Part shown: positions 45,830 through 56,232 of the stretch, piece by piece
Numbering within the stretch: the first letter of the stretch is position 1
Layout of the letters: each line of letters starts with the position of its first letter
Source: Agapanthus africanus
Taxonomy: Eukaryota; Streptophyta; Magnoliopsida; Asparagales; Amaryllidaceae
Direction of reading: 5' to 3'
Length of the DNA stretch: 64,000 nt
Assembly: GCA_030015575.1 (NCBI GenBank)
Contig: JASDDO010000006.1
Span: forward strand, 374,936,137 to 375,000,136
Made by a program: the position numbers and the translations under genes
Notes under the pieces: model-generated
Told to the model about the DNA's origin: nothing
Database searches by the model: none
The model's input: the letters and a program-made list of their open reading frames with translations, nothing else

Positions 45830-47321
45830 TGATGCAATTTATTGCATATTTATTTAGCCCAACTTATCTTTATATTGCCTATTTATGCTGTTCCGGGTAT
45901 ATTTTGTCAAATATTATAAGTTGCATAACTTAAAAGCAAAAGGACGCAAAAAATTGATTACACGCGTAGAATAGAGATTTAGTTAGAGCTAATCAAAAAT
46001 AGAGAATCGATCAGTCACGTTTATTACATATTTCTCTATTTTTGTATTATTTAATTTGAGAACATATATGGAGATTATGTGTAGAAATACGAATTTATAT
46101 ATTTCTTAAATAATAAGTAATATAATTATGAGAGAATTGGTTTCCTAATTGAAATAAATGCTACTAAAAGATTTGTTTTGAATATATTTTTTCCAGGTTT
46201 AAAAGTAGTCATATCAATTCAATACAGTAAATCAATTGAGAAGACTTAATTAGAGCAAGAGATCAATTCCAGTCTACCTAATTTAGTGCCATCAAAAGAT
46301 TCAGTGAAAATCTATTATAATTAGGAATTGATATTGTTTGGAAAAATTGTATTCTCTTATATATTTTATTACTTGATCTCCAAACTTTTTAGCCCTATAT
46401 ATAGAAAGGTAATATTAGAGTTGGAGGCATCTCTCTCATAGTATTGTTTAGGGTTTTCTTTTGGAGAGAGATCAAATAAATTTGTAGGTTATGAAGTTAT
46501 TGTTAATGAAGTTTTATTTTCTTTTAATGAGTAGCTAATTTCTTATTCTAGGTTTTGTTTTGCTTTGCTTTTGTGGTTGGATGTTTTAATTTATCTCTTT
46601 TATTCTTGTGTTTTAATGTGAATTTCTCTTGATCTAATTCATCTTTTTTTGTTTTTTCATCTTAAAAAACTAATTCTTATAATAAAATTTGACACCTTGA
46701 ATAAGATTAGAGATAGATGATAATACCTAGAAACTAATTAGATTAATGAAAATTTGACAACTTAGAAATCTAATTAAGGATGGAAAGAGATGGTTAAGAA
46801 TCAAAAGGAATTCAATCTAGGTAGTTAAGGAGATCTAAATTAACTAATAATATGGTAGTTGTAAATTGATCACCTATAATTATTCATTGAATGTTAAACT
46901 TAGGTTATTTTTAATGAACTAGAATTAAGGTTTTAATTAAAAATAAATGCTTTTATATAATTGATAGAATACTATTAATTACATTAATTTTCCATATGCT
47001 TTTATATGATTAATAGATCATTAATTAAAACTAAGAAAAAGAATAAAAGTATAATCATATAAACCAACCACATTAAAAAAGCAATTCAAACCCCTAGAAT
47101 TCCCTTTCTATTTATCAACATACTTTTAAATTTAATTGTTTTTAAATTTCTGCACTTTTAAATTATTCGCAATTTTATTTTATTTTTCAAATCAAATCTT
47201 ATCTTTACTTATTTTTAGAATTAGTTAAAATTTTACATCTTCATGTGGATCGATCCGTAAGTATTACTGCGAATAACTGTGCACTTGCGGTTAAAATTGA
47301 TAAACTAATAAATCTCCATCA
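45830..47321 (+). repeat. 3' LTR of the Athila-like element
   Basis: It starts TGATGCAATTTATTGCATAT, ends AATCTCCATCA and aligns with 26548-28048 with many point differences, consistent with an old insertion. Confidence 0.88.
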
Positions 47322-48230
47322 CCAGACGTCTGGTACTTAGTTGTCTGTAATTTCTAACAACTTGTCTATAACTTCTAATTAGTACCAGACGTCTTGTTGT
47401 CAATTTCCAGAGGCATATTTTGAACTGGAGATGTCTGGTTAGACTTCTAAGACATCTGGTACTTAGTTGCATGTAACTTTTAACAACTTACCTGTAACTT
47501 CTACTTAGTACCAGATGTCTGGTTGTAAATTTCCAGAGGCATATTTTGAACTGGAGACGTCTCCGGTTCAAAATATGCCTTTAAAAATTAACAACCAGAC
47601 GTCTGGTACTTAGTTGCCTGTAACTTCTAGCAACCTGCATGTAGTTTCTAATTAGTATCAGACGTCTGGTTACAAATACCAGACGTCTGGTTGTCAATTT
47701 TCAGAGGCATATTTTGAACTAGAGACATCTGGTTACAAATACCATACATCTCCAGTTCAAAATATGCCTCAGGAAATTGATTTCAAAGACGCTGGAGACG
47801 CCTGATACTTGTAACCAGATGTCTCCAGGTCAAAATATGCCTCTGGTGACAAACGGACGTCTGGTAGTTGTAACCAGACGTCTGGTACTTGTAACCATAT
47901 GTATGATACTTAGTTTCCTGTAACTTCTAACAACTTGCCTTTAACTTCTGATAAGTTTCTTGTACCTTCTAGGCAGTTGCCTGTAACTTCGGATAAGATA
48001 TTTGTAGCTTCTAGGCAGTTGCCTGTAACTTGTAAACAGTTGCATGTAATTTCTAATTAGTTGCCTGTAATTTCTATGCACATGCATTTAATTTCTAACC
48101 ATTTGCCTGTAACTTCTAAGCAATTTCCTGTAACTTCTAATAACTTGCATGTAATTTGTAAGTATTTGCCTGTAACTTTTAACAACTTGCCTGTAATTTC
48201 TAATTAGTTGCATGTAACTTCATATCACAG
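47322..48230 (+). repeat. CCAGACGTCTGG palindrome and CTGTAACTTCTAA array
   Basis: The 12-base palindrome CCAGACGTCTGG and close variants recur many times, mixed with TTGCCTGTAACTTCTAA, GTACCAGACGTCTGGTT and AGAGGCATATTTTGAACTGG. Partial reverse-complement copies of the longer unit exist inside the array. It mirrors the short array at 26336-26547 on the other side of the Athila-like element. Confidence 0.85.
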
Positions 48231-48335
48231 CATCGGCTGATATCAGTTATATAAAACAGATAACATTAAAAAAAATATCATTTATATCACAATATCAGCC
48301 AATATCAACGATATTAAAGTAAACACTTGAACATT
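48231..48335 (-). repeat. GATATTGG-type repeat (right arm, outer part)
   Basis: AATATCAGCCAATATCAACG is the reverse complement of the units at 25990-26335; together they form the outer arms of a large inverted repeat. Confidence 0.75.
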
Positions 48336-48388
48336 TTTTTACATTTATTAGAAAAAACGGTAATATATAAGCAATTTGTCATCTTCAC

Positions 48389-48664
48389 TCAAAACAAGTA
48401 ATAATATCGGCGAATATCGGCCAAATACAAATAGATGAATACATGTACGAATAATAAAGAGTTCAAATTTCGTCCAAACAAAAACTGAAACAACATCAAG
48501 CCATTTCTTTCTCGTTCGCCAATAAAATTGTGCACCTCCTTTTTTACACAAATATTCTTCCAACGCGTCGCTTGTGCTTCAAAGGACACGTCTTTCACAT
48601 TGTCCTTCTCAAGCGGCTTCTCAACAAATCGTTCCTCCAGAATTTGCACCAATGAAGACCACAA
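48389..48664 (-). other. Exon-like open frame of unknown identity
   Basis: On the minus strand a frame reads SSLVQILEERFVEKPLEKD and TRWKNICVKKEVHNF before turning hydrophobic in repeat-derived DNA containing GGCCGATATTC. The first ~55 residues look protein-like in composition; the rest does not. It could be the end of a transposon gene or a captured exon. I do not recognise it. Confidence 0.25.
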
Positions 48665-48689
48665 TATATTATAATCAAGTTAAAATTAG

Positions 48690-49140
48690 ATTAAATAATA
48701 AGCTTAAGTGTTAGAAATTACAGACAAGTTGTTAGGAGTTACAGACAAGTGCTTACAAGTTACATGCAATTTATTAGAAATTACATGCAATTAATTAAAC
48801 TTACAGGTAAGTTGTTAGAAATTACAGAAAAGTGCTTATAATTTACAAGCAACTTATTAGAGGTTACATGCAACCACTTAGAAGTTACAAACAACTTATT
48901 AGAGCTTACATACAACCGCTTAGAACTTACAGGCAAGTGCTTACAAGTTGCAGGCACACACAAAATACTTAAGTGTTAGAAATTACAAGCAAGTTGTTAG
49001 AAATTACAGCAAGTGCTTATAAATTACAGGCAACTTATTAAAAGTTATAGGCAACTGCTTAGAGCTTACAGGCAATTTATTAGATATTACAAGTAAGTGC
49101 TTAAAAGTTGCAGGCACATATACACACTTAAGCTTATTAC
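48690..49140 (+). repeat. TTACAGGCAA array in opposite orientation
   Basis: About 20-24-base units of the type TTAGAAATTACAGGCAAGTTG repeat across the region. This is the reverse orientation of the motif at 47322-48230 and the same orientation as at 26336-26547. Confidence 0.8.
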
Positions 49141-49419
49141 TTAATCTAATTTTATTACCCTTAAACTTCTAGCTTTCTGCAATCTATTTGGAGTTGGCAT
49201 TCAAAGTATCTATTTTCAGCCTAAACAAACACTTTGTCTATTATAAAATCAACTTAATAAAATTCATAACAATAAAAGAAATAATGTAACAACAAAAACG
49301 GCACTAAAATTGCATTTTCATTCAAAAATTCCACAAAACTTGTATTTTTCTTGGCCGCTTCAATCAACATGCTCAATGGAGCAATTCATCAAACAATTAC
49401 TGTGTAACAATAAAAACAA
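49141..49419. other. AT-rich flank, nothing recognised
   Basis: Non-coding as far as can be seen. It ends at AACAA directly before the next LTR, which would be the left TSD of that element; the right partner is outside the window. Confidence 0.5.
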
Positions 49420-50144
49420 TGTTGGGGTCAAAAATTACACCCCGGTTGATCAAGTCAAAATCAAAGTCAACTCCAAACCAAATGGGTCCAAGCCCAGGCC
49501 AAGTGGGCCCATGCCCAATTCAAGCCCCGCGGCTGGCCTCCCCCATGCAAAAATGAAAATTATGTAATAAATAATTTTGATGTAATTTTTATGAATAAAA
49601 TAAGAAAAATGGGCATAAATCCAAATTTTTGTAAAGTCCATGGTTCATGTGAAAAAAGAAATAAGCACATGGGCATGAGATGAGCAAAATGCCATTTTGT
49701 AAAGCCTGAAGAGGCTATGTGTGGATTTGTAAGCCCATATAAGGTAACATGATAATGAAACGGAAAAAAAAAAAAGAATTAATTTCCCCTCAAATCTCTA
49801 AGGTTTGTACCTCCATTCTCACTCTCTCAAGTTCTTCCTCTTCCTCTTCATTTTCCAATTAAATTAAGAGCTTAACTCTCTTTTTCTCAAATCTAAATAA
49901 AGTTTCATCATAAACCCATTGAAGGAGATTTTAACTCTCATATCCAATCAAAAAAGAGAGAAAAATTTCGCTACCTTCTTCTCTCTTCTCAAGATCCAAT
50001 TTGAGAGATAGAGAAGAAGGGAAACCTATCTCTCAAGGCTCCTTCAAGAGAAGAAAATGGGTCTTTTTTTATTACCCAAGATCTAAATTTTGGAGTTTCA
50101 AGAGAATCCATTTGGGTTTCTTCTCAAAAGAAAAAGGAGGAAAT

Positions 50145-50755
50145 TTTTTGGAGTTTAACTCCATAATAAAAATTCTTTTGGAGTTCAACTCCACAATAAA
50201 AATCTTTTTGGGAGTTTAACTCCATTTAAAATGTTTTGGAGTTTAACTCCACAATAAAAATTCTTTTGGAGTTTAACTTCACAATAAAAATCCTTTTAGA
50301 AGTTTAACTTCATAAAAAATTCTATTGGAGTTGAACTCCATAATAAAAAAATCTTTTAGAGTTTAACTCCACAAAAAAAATCCTTTTAGGAATTTAATTC
50401 CATTTAAAATGTTTTGGAGTTTAACTCCACAATAAAAATTCGTTTGGAGTTAAACTCCAATAGAAATCATTTTAGGAGTTTAACTCCATTTAAATTCTTT
50501 TGGAGTCCATAATAAAATTGTTTTGGAGTTGAACTCCATAATAAAAATTCTTTTGGAAGTTTTAACTCCATTTAAAATCTTTTGGAGTTTAACTCCATAA
50601 TAAAAATTCTTTTGAAATTTAACTTCACAATAAAAACTGTTAGGAGTTTAATTCCGAATAAAATTGTTTTGTGAGTTTAACTCCAAATCAAATCTTTTGG
50701 AGTTTAACTCCATTATAAAAAAAAGATTTTTTGAAGTTTAACTCCAAACCCGCGG
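50145..50755 (+). repeat. GGAGTTTAACTCC hairpin repeat
   Basis: GGAGTT-T-AACTCC, six-base arms around one base, recurs about 15-17 times with A/T spacers such as ATAATAAAAATTCTTTT at roughly 36-44-base spacing. Each unit can fold on itself. Confidence 0.88.
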
Positions 50756-51060
50756 GCACCCTCCGTCTCATCCACTAAGGGGATTCCCTTCCCCACGTGA
50801 AGGGGAGGCTCCCCTGCTCCCTCACGTGGAGAGAGTGGGAGCTTTCCCCCTCTCACGTTAGGGGGAGGCTCCCACTAAGTGGGAGCCTTTGCTCCCTCTC
50901 ACATGAGGGAAAGGGAGCTCCCACTAAGTGGAAGCTTTCCTCTCTATCATGTGAGGGGGGGCTCCCACTAAAGCCTCCCCCTCACGTGAGGGGAGGCTCC
51001 CACTTAATAGGAGCCCCTCCTCCCTCTCATGTCAGTGGGAGGGGGCTTCCCCTCTTTTTT
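50756..51060 (+). repeat. CTCCCACTAAGTGGGAG palindrome block
   Basis: GC-rich sequence with several copies of CTCCCACT-A-AGTGGGAG and CCTCACGTGAGG-like palindromes. It follows directly on the AT-rich hairpin repeat. Confidence 0.85.
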
Positions 51061-51427
51061 TATTTTTAAAAAAAATTGAATAAATAGATTAAGTTAAATA
51101 TAAGTAATAAATTAAAAAAAATCTTTGAATAATTTTTTTAAAAAAAATCATTTGTCACAAATTGAATAAAAAAATAATGAACGCGTCCCTATTGTTAAAA
51201 AAACACATTACATTGATTTCGCATGACCAGTTTGACCCGTCAATCGGAGGTTCTCTCGCTCCAAAAACGAGGGATAATTAATGGCAGTTTAGTCCGCGAC
51301 TGCCGGAGATTCGGATCCCCACAATCAATAAATCCCATCCTACCCTAGGCAGGGTGAATTTATGTACACCTGACAAGCGACGCGTATTCCCATCTCAATT
51401 GAGTGACGAAAAACACCCTACAGACTC

Positions 51428-51445
51428 AGGCACGCCTGGTGGAAC
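51428..51445 (+). other. Degenerate primer binding site
   Basis: AGGCACGCCTGGTGGAAC resembles TGGCACGCCCGGTGGGAC of the first Tat element, with the first T mutated to A. It lies five bases after the LTR end. Confidence 0.6.
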
Positions 51446-51579
51446 GTTTTCTCTCCTCCCATATTTTGGATTAAACATTCATGCGAACTCAATCAACATA
51501 TATATCGATTGCATGTACTGAAATCATGCTTCTTTATGTAGGTTAACACTTTCCAATTGTAATTTTCGGACTCAACAAA

Positions 51580-53745
51580 ATGTCTATAAGGACAAGCTCA
51601 GCTCCCATCTCATACACAATGAAGATGGACGCCAGGACGATCCTCCCGGCCAGTCTCGGACGACAGTGGGAGGAGCCACTGCTACCATTTGGCTCTATTC
51701 TATTCGTGCCAGCTAACGTCATCCCAGCTTCTCAAGCTCCGGTAACAGACAGACCGGCCTCGAAAGGCAAGAGGCCAAATGTGGTGATCTCAAGGGCACC
51801 ACTGCCCAAATGTAAGTCAATGTTTGAACGACTGTCCTTTGCCCCAGCTGGGAGCAAGGCCATCAACACCAATAAAGCAATAAGGTGTCTCGAACAAGCT
51901 CCAGTGGTTCCCCCGACAACTGCTCGATCGGGTATCTTCTCTAAGCTTCCCGTTAATCGACTCACAATGACTTCCTGGATAACGAATGTCCGTAAAGCCC
52001 TCAAAATCGAGAAGCTAAGACAGAAAAGGCTCGAATACTGAGCCAACAAAAAGGCCAGGGCTCCTGCTAGTCTGAACTTCGTGGGGTTCCAAGAATGAGG
52101 TTACCCCACAACAATAGTTGAATTGGCTGTAAAGCTCTCTAACTCTTTCAAACCGCTGAAATTGGTTCAGAAGAACGCCATAACCGCAAAAGTCAAGAAA
52201 ACTGCGATCCATACTGTGCCACGACCCAGCCAGGCCAACCGTCTTCAATCGCTCATTCTCTCCCGAAGTAGAAAGGCCACGACGACGGTCCGAAAGATCA
52301 GCCGCCAAAGATAAAAAAGATGGCTGGATATGTGGTCCACACTATTTACATGGTGGGCACACACATCAAGAGCAAGGATGGGGCCATCAAATCTCAAATC
52401 CAATTTGGTGTGAATGTGGCTGTCACTTTCCAAGACCAGCCTCCTTTGGAAGGTAATGAAAAGCCTTCTAGTGAGACTGATAAGCAGAAAGATCCCTCGG
52501 TTCATGAGGAGTTAGGCTCAAAAAGCGAAGAGGAGGCAATCTTCCATCCCAAGACCGCAGAGCAGCAACTTCTCCAAGAGCTTCAGAAGCAGCTCTGAAA
52601 CAAGGACAAGGAGATGGCCAAGCTTTACTCGAAAATTGACGACTTGACAAATGTCGTCCAACAGCTCACGGCCCAAGTTGCCTCTTAGCCGCCCAATCAA
52701 GCACAGGTCTCTGCTCATGAACCGGGAAACGGTGTCCCGAAGCAGCCGATGCCTATTCCCTCAAATCCAAAGACGGGCAAACTGCATGAAAGTCGGCCAC
52801 ATTCTGCCTCAAAAAATGTCTTGACTATCGACGACAGCCGCCTGCCAACGCAGGATCAGATCATGGATTTGATCACCAACAAAATCAAAACATTAATGGC
52901 TGAGGCCGAGACACAAAAAGAGGTCGACAATGGTGGGAGACCATATCCTGCACAATATGATCTTGTGGAGTTTCCCAGTGGCTATGTCGTCCCCAATTCG
53001 AAAGGTTCGATGGGACGGGAAATGTGAACCAGCACATTGCCCAATTTAAAGCATCATGCGCGAATACTGGGGGTAATGATGCGCTCCTTCTCCGTCAGTT
53101 TGTCAATAGTTTGACCAATGTTGATTCGATTGGTATGCAAGCATACCAGATGACTCGATTACGACGTTCACTTAAATAGAATCCATGTTTAAGCAAATGT
53201 TCATGAGTGTCAGCGATAAAATCACCATTGCCGACCTTGTAAGGACTGAACCAAAGAAAAACGAAAGCAGCATGGATTTTATAGTCCGATGGCGCAATCT
53301 CTCTGTCAAATATGAACCGCCGTTGGAACAAGTCCAATTCGTCAGTCTTCTTATAGAAAATCTGAACAACTGGATGAAACCTTTCTTGTGCACCGCATGC
53401 CTCAAAACATTCTAAGAGCTGACCAAGAAGGTTCAAATGTTGGAACACTCAAAGCCCGAGTCCATTCTGGATCTCCAATTCACAAATAAACCGAGACATT
53501 GGAGGAACAACAACCGGAAATGTGAAAGTTCCAATAGCACTGATTCTCTCAATAGGCAAAGAGCAGGCGGAGCGAAGAATTACAAACCCCGAGAGCCAAC
53601 TTTGGAGGAAAAGAGAAATAAGGTCTACTCTTCCAGAAAAAAAAAATTTCATAAAATATTCAAAGATGCTCTGAAAAATGGCTTGCGTCTACCAGAACAT
53701 AAAAGACTAAGTGAAGCGAACAGGGCTGATCATCCCAATTATTGC
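51580..53745 (+). pseudogene. gag: Second Tat-like gag, heavily decayed
   Basis: The frame from ATG 51580 is broken by TGA 52039 and later stops. The reading frame shifts near 52315 and again near 53020, with further stops (52596, 52686, 53025). It contains SMFERLSF and GIFSKLPV, counterparts of the SVFxRL motifs in the first element. A Gln/Glu-rich coiled-coil part follows, then GRPYPAQYDLVEFPSGY and the gag core GTGNVNQHIAQFKASCANTGG. It ends in HPNYC, the start of the zinc knuckle, exactly where the chromovirus LTR inserted. The remainder of this element must lie beyond the window. Confidence 0.82.
53741..53745. repeat. Candidate TSD of the Tekay-like element, left copy (ATTGC)
   Basis: ATTGC immediately precedes TGTAACAACTCC. 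The right copy is not in the window because the element continues past 64000. Confidence 0.5.
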
Positions 53746-55168
53746 TGTAACAACTCCAATTTTAGTGTACAAAAATTTGTTTACAAGTTAATATATACTT
53801 GGGGTATTTACATTTCCTGTGAGTACGATAAGTATTTGTTTTGCTTTTTAATAGCAAGAAGGAGCTTGTAGCTCATTGGTAAAGCCTTACACTGCTGAGA
53901 TAAAGCACCAGAGTTCAAATCTAATTAGCCACATTATTTTTTTATATTGTTTTCTTTTAAATTTTAGAAGCCCAAGAGCATACACGTGCATAACTCGTAA
54001 AACCAAAAAGTCACATATAAAACAAACTAGCCCAGGGGGTAGACCAACAGACGAGAGACACATGGCAGCAAAACCCAGCCCGACTCGGCCTGACTCGGCC
54101 TGACTCGGCTGGCGGATCGGCCGAATCGGCCGCCGCCGCCGGCCGACTCACCTCGGATCGGAGTTGGGTCTTCTTGAAAGTTGTGCCTCTTGATCTTCTT
54201 ATAACCTCTGTACACTTTAAAAACCCTGCACATTAACAGAGACCTTAAAATACAATTAAAACCTAATTTAAACCTATTTTAATGCATAATTTTTAATACA
54301 TTTCTATCAAACCCTAACCCTAATCTTTTCCTGTAAATACCACTCCAATTCATACACGCCTAACTCACAAACTCTGTCCAAACTCTCAAGAAAAATCCCT
54401 AGAACTTTTATGTATAAGTGGAGTTAGCGAAGCTCCGGCGAACTTCCGACGACGACCCTAGGAGCTCTCGGCGACGAAACGACGCACCGAAATCTACTTC
54501 CACTCGCTCTTCCTCTTTTCTAAGCTAAATTCCAGTAAGTCCCTCCTTCCTCTTCTCTTTTCTATTCTTAAAACTCGTATTTCTAAAATCCGACAAAAGA
54601 GGAGTTAATCCGACTTCCGATTCGGTTTTCTTTAAGAAGTTTAAATTTTCTTAAATACAATATACCAAACCCTCACATCTTGACTATTAAACATTAACAA
54701 AATATCATGAACAAGTTTCATAGCAATATATTTCATATTGTGATTTTTATCGTACTTTTTCAGTAAAATACCATATAGTTTAGTTTTGACATTAAACATC
54801 ATATTTCTTGCTATACTTTTAAATAGATCACAAGATAATGACGTACCTCCTCACAACACTCATATGCAATATAGCACGATATCTTTCGGGAATATAAAAT
54901 ACGCGAATACTAATTTACACTTAAATGCCTTTATCTTATTAAAACTTTTTTCTACATGATTATGTATTTTACACAAATATTTGCAAAGCGCCGCTACAAT
55001 CCATTTTGGGAAACCCGTTCGGGATGGTGCGGATTATCGCACATCCTCGGACTTAGTAGTGCAAGATGCAGACCTCCGCAAGAAGCATTCGGTCTCAAAA
55101 GATTTAAAAAATACAAATATCTTAAGAAAATAAGATTTCTAGAAAAAAATAATAAATTAAAATTATTT

Positions 55169-55205
<37 letters not shown>

Positions 55206-55896
55206 GTATTATCAAAATATCTAATTTTTGATATAATATCAATATTCCAACTTTTCTAAATCATGAGAATCAATTTACATGAAAACACCATGCAATTCCA
55301 TACAAGTTCAATACTTTACAATTATATACCATGTATTATGAAAAATAGATTTATTCACTAGAAATGTCACATATATAAAATCTACATCTATGAAAACTCT
55401 AAAGACGATAATTAAATACTTGGGATGTATTTTGAAAAGTATACAAAAATTATTTTTACATAAAACCCCCTCAAGTTTTATAAATTACAATAAAGACCCT
55501 AGTAAATATAGGTTTAAGCGGGACCAGTCTTTTGAGCCTCAAAGAGCCGGAGATATGGGTGCTTGCCTATTTAAGGTAGACAACTTAACAAACGGTGTTA
55601 TCAACACGGTAATTGTTTCTGAAAAAGACACAAATCCTGCCGCCCATGTGCAGCGATTACCGATAACACCAAAACTTAATTCAGGATTTCAATTTCTTTT
55701 CTAATTGTCTGACTCAGACTGAGTCTCATTATAAATAATCTGACTTGAATATGATTCAAATACAATTTACAATAGTACAATTCAATATGAATCCATGAAT
55801 CCATATAATTAATCTGTTCAAACTATTCAATCGGTATTGACTGAACCAAACCATGGATATACTTACATTTACATGATTCTCCAGTCACATCCATTT
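53746..55896 (+). mobile_element. 5' LTR of a Tekay-like chromovirus, first part
   Basis: It starts TGTAACAACTCC and is co-linear with the solo LTR at 40290. It contains a tRNA-like segment (53869-53922), a CGGC/CGACTCGG-rich block (54090-54160), a TATA position altered to TGTAAATA (near 54342), a UTR-like region and a TA/GTAT microsatellite (55165-55210). It is interrupted at 55896 by an inverted LTR of the same family; the rest is 59213-59977. Confidence 0.88.
53869..53922 (+). other. tRNA-like A-box/B-box sequence in the Tekay-like LTR
   Basis: TAGCTCATTGG (A-box) at 53869-53879 and AGTTCAAATCT (B-box) at 53912-53922, followed by TAGCCACATT, in the same relative position as in the solo LTR. 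Confidence 0.5.
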
Positions 55897-56148
55897 TGTC
55901 ACGCCCCGCTTCTTGGTGTACGGCGAAGGGGATGGGACGAGACCGCTACGTATTTACTGTGAAGTAAATACGCTAAACGTATCTAAGCAATATAAAAGTA
56001 AGCACAAGAGACGAGATATAAACTAAACAACTTTATTTATTAACATTCTTTTGTACAATGCATGAAAAGTAAATACAACTGAATAAAAAGCAATGCTTAA
56101 ACAATGGCATAACAGAAATGAAAGTACTGAATGAAAATTGTACAATGA

Positions 56149-56232
56149 CTAGAGGTCGGGGTCTTCACTGAACTGGTCCAAGTCTTCAGCAGAGGGCTCG
56201 ATCGCTGATGTGTCCAGATCACCTGACGACAT
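56149..56232 (-). CDS. 27-codon acidic micro-ORF, intact copy (inverted LTR)
   Basis: ATG at 56232 to TAG at 56149 on the minus strand: 27 residues, very acidic, with SGDLD, IEPSAEDLDQ and EDPDL at the end. Length and register match the copies at 59638 and 42787. Whether it is translated is unknown; it overlaps a splice-acceptor-like site (TCGTCAG). No relative is recognised. Confidence 0.4.
   Translation of the reverse strand: MSSGDLDTSAIEPSAEDLDQFSEDPDL

Larger units (their letters stand above)
26548..47321 (+). mobile_element. Athila-like Ty3/Gypsy element without pol, doubly interrupted
   Basis: LTRs of about 1.5 kb (26548-28048 and 45830-47321) enclose a leader, gag, a protease remnant and AT-rich 3' sequence. 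The PBS resembles the tRNA-Asp site of Athila elements, and gag and protease fit that lineage. No RT, RNase H or integrase motif is present once the two inserted elements are removed; the remaining internal region is only about 5 kb. The immediate flanks (CTGGT left, CCAGA right) do not form a 5-bp TSD, though both lie in CCAGAC..CTGGT-type sequence. Confidence 0.8.
49420..51422 (+). repeat. 5' LTR of a second Tat-like element
   Basis: It begins TGTTGGGGTCAAAAATTACA and ends CACCCTACA just before a primer-site-like sequence. Its first 200 bases match the fragment at 1-205. Two peculiar repeat blocks fill its second half (50145-50755 and 50755-51060). Confidence 0.82.
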
